A DNA stretch of 64,000 nucleotides from Bradyrhizobium liaoningense (GTDB taxonomy: Bacteria; Pseudomonadota; Alphaproteobacteria; Rhizobiales; Xanthobacteraceae). Both the position numbers and the translations under genes were made by a program. The notes beneath the pieces were generated by a model that saw only the letters and a program-made list of their open reading frames with translations, searched no databases and had not been told where the DNA came from. The stretch spans positions 767,001 to 831,000 of the forward strand of contig NZ_JAFCJS010000003.1 in assembly GCF_018130825.1 (NCBI RefSeq). Direction: 5' to 3'. Shown here piece by piece: positions 53,435-61,824 of this stretch. How positions within the stretch are numbered: position 1 is the stretch's first letter; every line of letters starts with the position of its first letter.

Positions 53435-55357
53435 TCACACCCTTCCCTTCAGCGCCTCGCCAATCTCATCCAGCACCTTGGGATCCTCGATCGTGGCCGG
53501 CATGGTCCAGGATTCGCCGTCGGCGATCTTCTTGATGGTGCCGCGCAGGATCTTGCCGGAACGCGTCTTGGGCAGCCGGCCGACGGTGATGGCGAGCTTG
53601 AAGGCGGCGACCGGGCCGAGCTTGTCGCGCACCAGCGCGACGATCTCCTTCTCGATCTCGGCGGGCGGGCGCTTGACGCCGGCCTTGAGCACCAGGAAGC
53701 CGCAGGGTACCTCGCCCTTGATCGCGTCCTTGACGCCGAGCACGGCGCATTCGGCGACATCGGGATGCGAGGCCAGGATCTCCTCCATGCCGCCGGTCGA
53801 CAGGCGATGGCCGGCGACATTGATGATGTCGTCAGTGCGGCCCATGACGAAGACGTAGCCGTCCTCGTCCTTGTAGCCGGCGTCCGAGGTTTTGTAATAG
53901 CCGGGGAATTCGCTGAGGTAAGCTTCCCTGAAGCGCGCGTCCTGGTTCCACAGCGTCGGCAGGCAGCCAGGCGGCATCGGCAGCTTGATGACGATCGAGC
54001 CCATGGTGTTGGGGCCGACGGGCTTGGCCGCTTCATCCACCACGTCGACCTGATAGCCCGGCATCGGCACCGTCGGCGAGCCGTGCTTCACCGGAAGTGC
54101 GCCGAGACCAACCGGATTGCCGGCGATGCACCAGCCGGTCTCGGTCTGCCACCAATGGTCGATGACAGGCACCTTGAGCTGCTGCTCCGCCCATTCCACC
54201 GTCGGCGGATCGGCGCGTTCGCCGGCGAGGAACAGCGTGCGGAATGTCGACAGGTCGTATTGCCGGATGAACTTCCCATCCGGATCCTCTTTCCGGATCG
54301 CGCGGAACGCGGTCGGCGCGGTGAACAAGGCGACCGCCTTGTGCTCCGAGATGACGCGCCAGAACGCGCCGGCGTCAGGCGTGCCGACCGGCTTGCCTTC
54401 GTACATGATCGAGGTCGCGCCATGCAGCAGCGGGCCGTAGATGATGTAGCTGTGGCCGACCACCCAGCCGATGTCGGAGCCGCACCACCAGACCTCGCCC
54501 GGCTTGACGCCATAGAGGTTGAACATCGACCATTTCACCGCGACCAGATGGCCGCCATTGTCGCGCACGACGCCCTTGGGAATGCCTGTCGTGCCCGAGG
54601 TGTAGAGGATGTAGAGCGGATCGGTGGCGGCGACGGGAACGCAAGGTGCCTTCTTGCCGTCGTTGATCGCCTTGCGGCGCAGGCTCGCCCAATCGTAATC
54701 GCGGCCCGGCGTGAGGTCACAGGTGAGCTGCGGACGCTGCAGCACGATACAGGCCTTCGGCTTGCTGCCGGCAAGCCTGATCGCCTCGTCGAGCAGCGGC
54801 TTGTACTGCACGATCCGGCCGGGCTCGATGCCGCAGCTCGCCGACAAGATGAGCTTCGGCTGCGCATCGTCGATCCGGGTGGCGAGTTCCTTTGCGGCAA
54901 AGCCGCCGAACACCACCGAATGCACCGCGCCGATGCGCGCGCAGGCGAGCATCGCGACCACCGCCTCCGTCACCATCGGCATGTAGAGGATGACTCGGTC
55001 GCCCTTGGCGACGCCGAAATCCTGCATGATGGCGCCAAGCGCCTGCACCTCGCTCAGGAGCTCGGCATAGGTGAGCTTGGTGATCGAGTTCGTGAGCGGC
55101 GAATCGTGGATCAGCGCGACCTGGTCGGCGCGGCCGCGTTCGACATGGCGGTCGAGCGCGTTGTAGCAGGTGTTGACCACGCCGCCGGTGAACCAGCGGC
55201 CATAGGGTCCCTGCGAGGGGTCGAAGATCTTTTTGGGCGGTTCGATCCAGTCGATCTCCCTGGCCGCCTCGGCCCAGAAGCCCTCGGGATCGGCCAGCGA
55301 GCGCGCATGGACCTCGTGATAGAGACTCTTCCCTTCGGCGTTTCCCCGGACATTCAT
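53435..55357 (-). CDS. prpE: propionyl-CoA synthetase
   Basis: This 640-residue AMP-forming ligase activates propionate (or short acids) to the CoA thioester. It starts at ATG 55357 (MNVRGNAEGKSLYHEVHARS). Signature stretches are LYILYTSGTTGIPKGVVRDNGGHLVAVKWSM, CGSDIGWVVGHSYIIYGPLL, HWWQTETGWCIAGNP and the C-terminal TRSGKILRGTIKKIA with the acetylatable Lys. The order of motifs fits PrpE better than AcsA, although acetate activity cannot be excluded. Confidence 0.9.
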   Translation of the reverse strand: MNVRGNAEGKSLYHEVHARSLADPEGFWAEAAREIDWIEPPKKIFDPSQGPYGRWFTGGVVNTCYNALDRHVERGRADQVALIHDSPLTNSITKLTYAELLSEVQALGAIMQDFGVAKGDRVILYMPMVTEAVVAMLACARIGAVHSVVFGGFAAKELATRIDDAQPKLILSASCGIEPGRIVQYKPLLDEAIRLAGSKPKACIVLQRPQLTCDLTPGRDYDWASLRRKAINDGKKAPCVPVAATDPLYILYTSGTTGIPKGVVRDNGGHLVAVKWSMFNLYGVKPGEVWWCGSDIGWVVGHSYIIYGPLLHGATSIMYEGKPVGTPDAGAFWRVISEHKAVALFTAPTAFRAIRKEDPDGKFIRQYDLSTFRTLFLAGERADPPTVEWAEQQLKVPVIDHWWQTETGWCIAGNPVGLGALPVKHGSPTVPMPGYQVDVVDEAAKPVGPNTMGSIVIKLPMPPGCLPTLWNQDARFREAYLSEFPGYYKTSDAGYKDEDGYVFVMGRTDDIINVAGHRLSTGGMEEILASHPDVAECAVLGVKDAIKGEVPCGFLVLKAGVKRPPAEIEKEIVALVRDKLGPVAAFKLAITVGRLPKTRSGKILRGTIKKIADGESWTMPATIEDPKVLDEIGEALKGRV

Positions 55358-55505
55358 TCCCGCGCTCCCGTTCCCTTTATGGCCTGGCCCCGAACCCTTG
55401 TGGCAGGACAGGTGTCCCGCCATGACCAGGATCAATTGCCGGCCTTGTTTGAGGGCTATTTTCCCGGGAACGGGCCGCGGTTCAAGCCGAAAAGGATGAT
55501 GTCCT

Positions 55506-55541
55506 TCCCCCTCTCCCCGCTTGCGGGGAGAGGGGCGGGGA
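55506..55541. repeat. short family B hairpin
   Basis: CCCCTCTCCCCGC-TTGC-GGGGAGAGGGG is a near-perfect stem, immediately downstream of the TPR gene stop on the minus strand. It probably serves as its terminator or mRNA end. Confidence 0.7.
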
Positions 55542-55550
55542 GAATAGCGC

Positions 55551-56933
55551 CTAGCTCTCCATCGCGTTCAGCTTCTGCAACCGCTCCTGCATGACCTTTT
55601 TCAGATCGTAGCCGGGGCGACGGAAGCTTGCATCGCGCGTGACGAGGAAATCGCGCTGGGACCTGCGCAGGCCGTCCGCCGAGCGCTTGCTCGCGGATTT
55701 CAACACGCGCTCGTAAGCCTCGGCGATCTGGCGGTCGAGCACGCCGAGCTGCGGATCGGCGCAGATCACCTTCTCGACCTCGCGCTTGGCGGAGGCGCAG
55801 TCGAACGACGGATCGCTGGCGGCGGCGTTCAGCACACGGGCCGGCTCGCCGCCAAATTTTGCGATCTCGGCGATCATCGCGCGGCGGCCGTTGAGCGCGT
55901 TCTCATTGGCGGGATCGAGCCGCAACGTCGCCTCGTAGTCGGCTAGCGCCTTCTTGCGATCGCCCATCTTCTTGTAGAGCACGGCACGGTTGTTGTAGGT
56001 CTTGGCAAAATTCGGATCGAGCTTCAGCGCGTCATTGTAGTCGGAGAGCGCGGCACCGAGTTCGCCCTTGAACTGGTAGGAGTCGCCGCGGTTGGTCAGG
56101 AAGTTCACCCGCTGCTCGAGACGGATCGCCTGATCGTAATCGGCGATCGCCTTGTCGTACTCCTTCATGGCGGCATAGGTGAGACCGCGGTTATCGAAAT
56201 ACTCCGGCACCTTTGGATCGAGCCGGATCGCCTCGCTGTCGTCTGCGATCGCCTTGTCGAGCTCGCCGAGCTTCTTGTAGGCGGCGCCGCGGTTGGTGTA
56301 GCTGCGCGCCCGGTTCGGATCGAGCCGCAGCGCCTCGCTGAGGTCAGCGACGGCCTTGTCGTAGTCGCCGCGCAGATAGAAGGTCGCCCCGCGGTCGGAC
56401 CAGGCCTGGGCGGAATCCGCCTTCAGCTTGATGGCTTGGTCGTAGTCTGCAATGGCGCGGTCGAAGCGATGCTGGTTGGTGTAGACGACGCCGCGCAGCT
56501 CGTAAGCTTCCGCATCCTGTGGATCGAGCTCGATCGCCTTGGTCAGATCCGCCGCGGCCCGATTGAGGTCGCCGCCGGCCTCGCGCAAGAGGTCGCCGCG
56601 CAGGCGCCAGGCTTTTGCGTTCTTGCCGTCGAGTGCGATGGCGCGGTCGATATCGCGCAGGGCCTGGGTGAGGCCGCCCGAGGTGTGCGCATTGGCATTG
56701 GCACGGACCAGCAGCGCCGCGGCGCGATCGGAACTCGAATTGGCGGTTTGGTCGACGATGGCGCTGCACGACGTGATCAGCTCGGCGGGAGCCGCCTTGC
56801 TGCCGGCGACACAATCGGCTGCAGCCGAGGCCGGGACGACGAGTGCGAGGCTCATTGCCGTGCCGAGGAGGAGCGCGCATAGCGACGTTTTGGTGAACGA
56901 GGACGTTTGCGCGGAAAGATGCATGCCGCACAT
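55551..56933 (-). CDS. secreted TPR protein with LprI-like C-terminus, copy 1
   Basis: This 460-residue protein has a signal (LCALLLGTAMSLALVVPASA) and about eight TPR units. Examples are ADLTKAIELDPQDAEAYELRGVVYTNQHRFDRAIADYDQAIKLK and AYKKLGELDKAIADDSEAIRLDPKVPEYFDNRGLTYA. The C-terminal ~110 residues carry LprI-like features: SFDCASAKREVEKVICADPQLGVLDRQIAEAYERVL and FLVTRDASFRRPGY. LprI-type domains bind lysozyme in mycobacteria. The start ATG 56933 is chosen; MHLS at 56924 is possible. A shorter paralogue lies just upstream at 57065. Confidence 0.85.
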   Translation of the reverse strand: MCGMHLSAQTSSFTKTSLCALLLGTAMSLALVVPASAAADCVAGSKAAPAELITSCSAIVDQTANSSSDRAAALLVRANANAHTSGGLTQALRDIDRAIALDGKNAKAWRLRGDLLREAGGDLNRAAADLTKAIELDPQDAEAYELRGVVYTNQHRFDRAIADYDQAIKLKADSAQAWSDRGATFYLRGDYDKAVADLSEALRLDPNRARSYTNRGAAYKKLGELDKAIADDSEAIRLDPKVPEYFDNRGLTYAAMKEYDKAIADYDQAIRLEQRVNFLTNRGDSYQFKGELGAALSDYNDALKLDPNFAKTYNNRAVLYKKMGDRKKALADYEATLRLDPANENALNGRRAMIAEIAKFGGEPARVLNAAASDPSFDCASAKREVEKVICADPQLGVLDRQIAEAYERVLKSASKRSADGLRRSQRDFLVTRDASFRRPGYDLKKVMQERLQKLNAMES

Positions 56934-57032
56934 GACTTTGGGCTCCGTGACATCGGGTTCTTACCGTTGTCGCGGCGGGCTGGGACCGGGTTCAAACCGG
57001 ACCCGTCAGCAGCGCACCGGCGTCCGCGCCCG

Positions 57033-57058
57033 CTCGCCCCGCACGCGGGGAGAGGCGA
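57033..57058. repeat. degenerate family B hairpin between the two TPR-LprI genes
   Basis: CTCGCCCCGC-ACGCGGGGAGAGGCG is a weakened CTCTCCCCGC hairpin lying just after the 57065 gene stop. It resembles the hairpin after the first TPR gene (55506), so each of the two paralogues ends at such an element. Confidence 0.55.
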
Positions 57059-57064
57059 AGACGC

Positions 57065-57829
57065 TCAATACCCGTCCACCCCGTTGATCTGTTGCAGCCT
57101 GTCCTGCATCGCCTTCTTCAGATCATAGCCCGGCCGGCCGTATCCGGCGTTCCTGCGCGCGATGAAATCGTCCTGCTCGCGCTGGATCTTGCGAGCCTCC
57201 GCCGGGCTCCGGGCCTCGCGGACGGCGCGCAGATGGGACCCATAGATCTCCCGGTCGAGATCGGCGAGCTCGCGATTGCCGCAGATCGCCTTCTCCACGG
57301 CCCGGGCCGCGCGGGCGCAGTTGAAGCTGGGCTTGCCGGCGACCGCCATCTGCGCGCCGATGCGCTCGATCTCGCGCGCCATCGCCTTGTGATTGGCCTT
57401 GGCCTTCTCGTGATTCGGATCGATCTTGAGCGCGGCACCGAAATCCTGCACCGCCTTGGGCTTGTCGCCCTTCTTCAGCCAGAGCTCGCCGCGGGCGTTG
57501 AAGATGTCGGCGAGCGTGGGATCGAGCAAAAGAGCGCGGCTGTCGTCAGCAATCGCGCGGTCCACCTGGTCGTGTCGCGCGAAAAGCGCGCCACGCGCAA
57601 TCAGCGCCTTGACCAGGTCCGCCTTCGCCGTCTTCTCGTTGTCGATCACGGCCGCGCAGGCGGAATTCGCCTTGTCCATGTCGTCGGCCGCGGCGGCCGC
57701 AAGGCACGGCGCGATATCGACCTGCGTGACGGCCACCGGCTCGCCCCCGGTCGCAGCATGGGCCGCGCCGATCGGAAGCGCCGAGAGCGCTGCGGCAGCT
57801 GACCATTGGATGAGCTTTTGAAAACGCAT
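57065..57829 (-). CDS. secreted TPR protein with LprI-like C-terminus, copy 2
   Basis: This shorter paralogue has 254 residues from ATG 57829 (MRFQKLIQWS); a GTG at 57859 with AAGG upstream would add 10. The signal (WSAAAALSALPIGAAHAATG) is followed by about two TPR units (VDRAIADDSRALLLDPTLADIFNARGELWLKKGDKPKAVQDFGAALKIDPN). The LprI-like tail is SFNCARAARAVEKAICGNRELADLDREIYGSHLRAV, FIARRNAGYGRPGYDLKKAMQDRLQQI. The last 30 residues match copy 1 closely, and the Cys pair is kept, so the two arose by duplication with repeat loss or gain. Confidence 0.83.
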   Translation of the reverse strand: MRFQKLIQWSAAAALSALPIGAAHAATGGEPVAVTQVDIAPCLAAAAADDMDKANSACAAVIDNEKTAKADLVKALIARGALFARHDQVDRAIADDSRALLLDPTLADIFNARGELWLKKGDKPKAVQDFGAALKIDPNHEKAKANHKAMAREIERIGAQMAVAGKPSFNCARAARAVEKAICGNRELADLDREIYGSHLRAVREARSPAEARKIQREQDDFIARRNAGYGRPGYDLKKAMQDRLQQINGVDGY

Positions 57830-57943
57830 GCTTGTTGCAGTCGGAAGGTCTTGCTTCACTCTTGCCTTGAGGCCGCATTATCCATCATACGGCCGGATTG
57901 GTGCTAGCTTGTGGCACCGCTCAAATCGGTCTCGGGGACTATC

Positions 57944-59488
57944 GTGTCGACATTCGAATGGATCATCGTGCTGCTGCTCGGCGCCGTTGCCTTATCGGCG
58001 CTGGCGCGGCGGATCAAGGTCCCCTACCCGACCTTTCTCGCCATCGGCGGCGCCCTGATCGCCTTCGTGCCCTCGAGCCCGACCTGGACGCTCGAGCCGG
58101 ACCTGGCATTGGCGCTTTTTGTCGCACCGGTCCTGCTCGATGCCGCCTTCGACACCTCGCTGCGCGATCTGCGCAACAACTGGGTTCCGGTCTCCACCCT
58201 GGTCGTCGCCGCGGTCGGCCTGACCACGGCCGGCGTCGCCTTCGTCGCGCACCGGTTGATGCCCGACATGCCCTGGGCCGCTGCGGTTGCGCTCGGCGCT
58301 ATCGTGGCACCGCCGGATGCAGCCGCCGCGGTCGCCATCCTGAGCCAGGTGAAGCTGCCCCACCGCATGGTGAAGGTGCTGGAGGGCGAAAGCCTGCTCA
58401 ACGACGCGAGCGCACTGCTGATCTATCGCATCGCTGTCGGCGCGGTTGCCACCGAGCATCTGACCTGGAGCCAGGTCGCGCCGACCATGGCGCTGGCGCT
58501 GGTCGGCAGCGTCATCGCCGGCCTCGTCGCAGCACGCATCATCGCGCCCATGATGGAGCGCGTGACGGAAGCCCCGAGCGCGATCATCGTTCAGTTCGCC
58601 ACCACCTTCATGATCTGGATCGGTGCCGAGCATCTCGGCCTGTCCGGCATCCTCACCATCGTGATCTACGCCATCGCCCTCGCGCGCACCGCGCCGGCGC
58701 GCATGCCGGCACGGCTGCGGGTGCCGTCCTATGCGGTGTGGGAGACGACCGTGTTCGTGCTCAACGTGCTCGCCTTCATGCTGATCGGCATGCAGATGCG
58801 GCCGATCTGGACGCGGCTCGACGCCGACGTGCGCTGGGAATATTGCGTGGCCGCCGCCTGGATCCTGCTCACAGTGGTCCTGGTGCGCCTGTTCTGGGTG
58901 ACGTTCTACCGGACGACGTTGCGCGTGCTGATCGCGCATAACCTCTACCATCCCAAGGATCCGAAACAGGTGGCCTCGCCGAAAGGCGGGCTCATCATCT
59001 CCTGGTGCGGCATGCGCGGCCTCGTCACGCTCGCCACCGCCTTTGCGCTGCCGGAGAATTTTCCCTATCGCGACTTCATCGTCTTCATCGCCTTTGCCGT
59101 GGTGCTGGGATCGCTCATCATCCAGGGTCTGACGCTGCGGCCGCTGATCCTCGCCTTCGACCTCAAGGACGACGACCCCGTCGGCATCGAGGTCGCGCGC
59201 GGCCGCGCCGTCGCCTATCGCGCGGCGCTCGATGCGATCGAAAGCGATCCGTCGGAGGAGGCGGAAATCCTGCGGCTAGAATATCGCGCCATCCTGATGC
59301 AGACCGAGACCGATCCGAACGGCGGCATCGCCAACGGCGAACTGCCCGCCGATCCGCTGCGCCGTCGCGCCATCGAGGCCGCGCGCAAATCCATCTTCGA
59401 CCTGCGTGCCACCGAGGTGATCGGCGACGACGCGTTTCACCGGCTCGAGGAAGAGCTCGATCGCGCAGAATTGAGCGCGGGCGGTTAA
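57944..59488 (+). CDS. Na+/H+ antiporter (CPA1-type)
   Basis: This 514-residue protein has the NhaP/CPA1 layout: about 12 membrane segments (e.g. WIIVLLLGAVALSALARRI), conserved FLAIGGALIAF, ALGAIVAPPDAAAAVAI (ion-binding Asp), GESLLNDASALLIYR and WCGMRGLVTLATAFALP, then a cytoplasmic tail of about 110 residues with acidic and helical content. Start GTG 57944 follows CTCGGGGAC; a GTG at 57911 is possible. It should exchange Na+ or K+ for H+ across the inner membrane. Confidence 0.92.
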   Translation: MSTFEWIIVLLLGAVALSALARRIKVPYPTFLAIGGALIAFVPSSPTWTLEPDLALALFVAPVLLDAAFDTSLRDLRNNWVPVSTLVVAAVGLTTAGVAFVAHRLMPDMPWAAAVALGAIVAPPDAAAAVAILSQVKLPHRMVKVLEGESLLNDASALLIYRIAVGAVATEHLTWSQVAPTMALALVGSVIAGLVAARIIAPMMERVTEAPSAIIVQFATTFMIWIGAEHLGLSGILTIVIYAIALARTAPARMPARLRVPSYAVWETTVFVLNVLAFMLIGMQMRPIWTRLDADVRWEYCVAAAWILLTVVLVRLFWVTFYRTTLRVLIAHNLYHPKDPKQVASPKGGLIISWCGMRGLVTLATAFALPENFPYRDFIVFIAFAVVLGSLIIQGLTLRPLILAFDLKDDDPVGIEVARGRAVAYRAALDAIESDPSEEAEILRLEYRAILMQTETDPNGGIANGELPADPLRRRAIEAARKSIFDLRATEVIGDDAFHRLEEELDRAELSAGG

Positions 59489-59593
59489 CCTCCGCTGTCA
59501 AGCGCGCGCCGATCCGAGACCCATCACCACGACATTGTGTTTGGCGAAGATTCGGAGTTGCCAGCGAGCGATACCACTACGTCTTGTGGTTAT

Positions 59594-59630
59594 GGGTCCC
59601 GGATCTGCGCTTACGCTTGTCCGGGACAAC
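59594..59630. repeat. partial family D palindrome
   Basis: GTCCCGGATCTGCGC...GTCCGGGAC resembles one half of the family D palindromes. It lies in the gap before the 59673 gene. Confidence 0.5.
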
Positions 59631-59672
59631 GGCGAGTTTGAACCAAACCCTGCCCCTCCAGACTCATTCTTG

Positions 59673-60443
59673 ATGACAACCCTGATCGACGACCGTCGTG
59701 TACGCGCGCGTGATGCGTCGCCTGCACGATATTTTTATTTCCACATGGCCCTAGCCTGCGCGGCGACGGCCTTTCTCGGTTTCGCGCCGACCTATTGGGT
59801 GCCGCTCGCCCACCGGACATTCTCCGCAAGCCCGGTGATCCACTTTCACGGACTGTTGTTCTTCACCTGGTCGCTCTATTTCGTGATCCAGACCTGGCTC
59901 GCGGCCTCGGGCCGCGTGGTCAATCACCGCTCGTTCGGCATTGTCGGCGTGTCGCTTGCGACGGCAATGACGATCTTCGGCTTCCTCGCCTCAGTGCACG
60001 TGATGAAGCATTCGGCCGCGCTCGGGCAGACCGAGGCGGGCATCTCGTTCTCGATCGTTCCGATGAGCGGGATTGCGTTCTTCGCAATTGTCTTCGTGCT
60101 TGCCATCATGAACACGCGCAGGCCCGAGATTCACAAGCGCCTGATGCTGCTCGCCGCGGTCTCGATCCTCGACGCCGCGATCGCGCGCTGGTTCCTGACC
60201 TTTCTCGCACCTCCTGGACCACCCGGCCCGCCGCCGGTGCCCGTAACGATCGCGCCGGCCGTGGTCGCCGCACTGCTGCTCGTCGTCGCCATGGTGCGCG
60301 ACTGGCGCGCCGAGGGCAGGGTTCATCCGGTCTACATCACCGGCACACTCGCGCTGCTGGCGGTGAAGGTGTTGAACTGGCCGATCAGCGAGACGGCGGT
60401 GTGGCACGCGTTTGCCGGCGGGATCCTGGCGATGGCGCAGTAG
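59673..60443 (+). CDS. membrane protein, unknown function
   Basis: This 256-residue protein has about seven hydrophobic segments (YFYFHMALACAATAFLGF, LLFFTWSLYFVIQTWL, GIVGVSLATAMTIFGFLASV, IVPMSGIAFFAIVFVLAIMN, AVVAALLLVVAM, TGTLALLAVKVLNW). HFHGLLFF and RPEIHKRLMLLAAV contain conserved His residues that could bind heme or metal, but no family is certain. Start ATG 59673. Confidence 0.72.
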   Translation: MTTLIDDRRVRARDASPARYFYFHMALACAATAFLGFAPTYWVPLAHRTFSASPVIHFHGLLFFTWSLYFVIQTWLAASGRVVNHRSFGIVGVSLATAMTIFGFLASVHVMKHSAALGQTEAGISFSIVPMSGIAFFAIVFVLAIMNTRRPEIHKRLMLLAAVSILDAAIARWFLTFLAPPGPPGPPPVPVTIAPAVVAALLLVVAMVRDWRAEGRVHPVYITGTLALLAVKVLNWPISETAVWHAFAGGILAMAQ

Positions 60444-60477
60444 CTCTCGGTGCCATCGCGAAGCACCAATGCCAATC

Positions 60478-60606
60478 CGTCACCCTGAGGTGGCCGCTTC
60501 TTCAGCGGCCCGCGAAGGGCGACGGCCCGGCTGCGGGGGGCCGTCCATCCTTCGAGGCTCCCGGCGCGATGCAACGCATCGCGCCACTCGCGCCTCAGGA
60601 TGACGG
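60478..60606. repeat. large palindrome with CCTGAGG ends
   Basis: CCGTCACCCTGAGGTGGCCGC... is mirrored by ...CGCGCCTCAGGATGACGGG. The inner part contains TGGCCGCTTCTTCAGCGGCC and GGCCGTCCATCCTTCG. It fills the gap between the converging membrane-protein and SDR genes. Confidence 0.7.
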
Positions 60607-60622
60607 GTTTAACAGCTGCGTA

Positions 60623-61432
60623 TCAAGCCCCCGCCTTGCAGGTGATCCCGCCGTCCACCACCAGCTCGATTCCCGTCACATATTTCGACTCGTCCGATGC
60701 CAGGAACAGCGCGGCATTGGCGACATCCCAAGCCTCGCCCATGTGCCCCATCGGCACCTGCGCATCGCGGGCGCGCCACATCGCTTCGACATCGCCCTTG
60801 GCATAGCTGTTCGCGAGACCCGCGGAATGCTCGACCATCGGCGTCTTCATCAGGCCGGGCAGGATTGCATTCACCCGCACATGGTTCTTCGCGAACTCGA
60901 TCGCGGTGGAGCGGGTGAGCTGGTTCATCGCCGCTTTGCTGGCGTTGTAGCTGACATAGGAGATCCCGACATGGCGGATCGAGGCGATCGAGGAGATGTT
61001 GATGATCGAGCCGCCGCCCTGCTTCACCATCACGGGGATGACGTGCTTCATGGCGAAATAGGCGCTCTTGAGGTTGACGCTGAAGACGCGGTCCCAGCTC
61101 TCCTCGGTCACCTCGACCACGCTGCCCATCTCGGCGATGCCGACATTGTTGTCGAGCACGTCGATGCGGCCATAGGCCTTCAGGCACGCCGCGACCATCG
61201 CTTCGATCTCGGCGGAACGCGAGACGTCGGCCGTGAACGCCGTCGCCTTGCCGCCTTCGCCGGTGATGATCTTGGCGGTCTCCTCGGCCGCGGCACCGTT
61301 GCGGTCGACGCAAAACACCTGCGCGCCCCCGCGCGCAAAGGTCACCGCGGTCGCCTTGCCGTTGCCCCAGCCCGGTCCGATCGAGCCGGCCCCCACCACC
61401 ATCGCAACCTTGCCCTTGAGCCGATCCATCAT
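60623..61432 (-). CDS. short-chain dehydrogenase/reductase
   Basis: This 269-residue NAD(P)-dependent oxidoreductase has the Rossmann motif VVGAGSIGPGWGNGKATA (instead of the usual TGxxxGIG), DNNVGIAEMG, catalytic Ser in IINISSIASI, and YVSYNASKAA (Tyr and Lys). The C-terminal LPGLMKTPMV and DESKYVTGIELVVDGG are standard SDR. The gene may start at ATG 61432 or 61429. It lies 8 bases downstream of DUF1850 and may belong to the TRAP operon. The substrate is unknown. Confidence 0.9.
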   Translation of the reverse strand: MMDRLKGKVAMVVGAGSIGPGWGNGKATAVTFARGGAQVFCVDRNGAAAEETAKIITGEGGKATAFTADVSRSAEIEAMVAACLKAYGRIDVLDNNVGIAEMGSVVEVTEESWDRVFSVNLKSAYFAMKHVIPVMVKQGGGSIINISSIASIRHVGISYVSYNASKAAMNQLTRSTAIEFAKNHVRVNAILPGLMKTPMVEHSAGLANSYAKGDVEAMWRARDAQVPMGHMGEAWDVANAALFLASDESKYVTGIELVVDGGITCKAGA

Positions 61433-61440
61433 GATCTCCC

Positions 61441-61824
61441 TTACTTCTCTTGTTGTTCACAGATGCTCATTTTGGTGACGTTAGCACCAATGGGATGCCC
61501 GACAATCTCCGACAACGTCTGGCAGCTTCCGTCGTGGCACAGCCGCCATTCCCCAGCCGCACCGGAATTGCCCAGCACCACCTCCGGCATCGGCGCACGC
61601 TGCGGCCGCCATTGAAACCAGCCATCGACGAGGCGCGCCTCGGGCGGCGGCTCCATGCCGGGGCCGGTGCCCTTGACGCGGGCCTGTACCAGTTCGAGGC
61701 CGGCAGGCGTCACGCGCCAGTCCTCCTGCCACTCGACCTTCGCGATCGAATGCGTCCATGCGAGCGTGAACGCGGACAGCGCCAGCGCCTTCACGCCGCC
61801 GGCTGTTGCGAAGCAGAGGCTCAC
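61441..61824 (-). CDS. DUF1850 protein linked to TRAP
   Basis: This 127-residue protein begins with GTG 61824, which overlaps the TRAP permease stop as GTGA. A short hydrophobic start (GVKALALSAFTLAW) is followed by a beta-rich domain with FTLAWTHSIAKVEWQEDWRV, the DUF1850 pattern. These genes accompany TAXI-type TRAP permeases, probably as a membrane-associated accessory factor. The cysteines (RLCHDGSCQTL, MSICEQQEK) may be disulfide-linked. Confidence 0.85.
   Translation of the reverse strand: MSLCFATAGGVKALALSAFTLAWTHSIAKVEWQEDWRVTPAGLELVQARVKGTGPGMEPPPEARLVDGWFQWRPQRAPMPEVVLGNSGAAGEWRLCHDGSCQTLSEIVGHPIGANVTKMSICEQQEK

Noticed and set aside
55436..55550. An extra gene upstream of prpE
   Set aside because: The gap contains only a hairpin and low-complexity sequence; no start with a ribosome-binding site.
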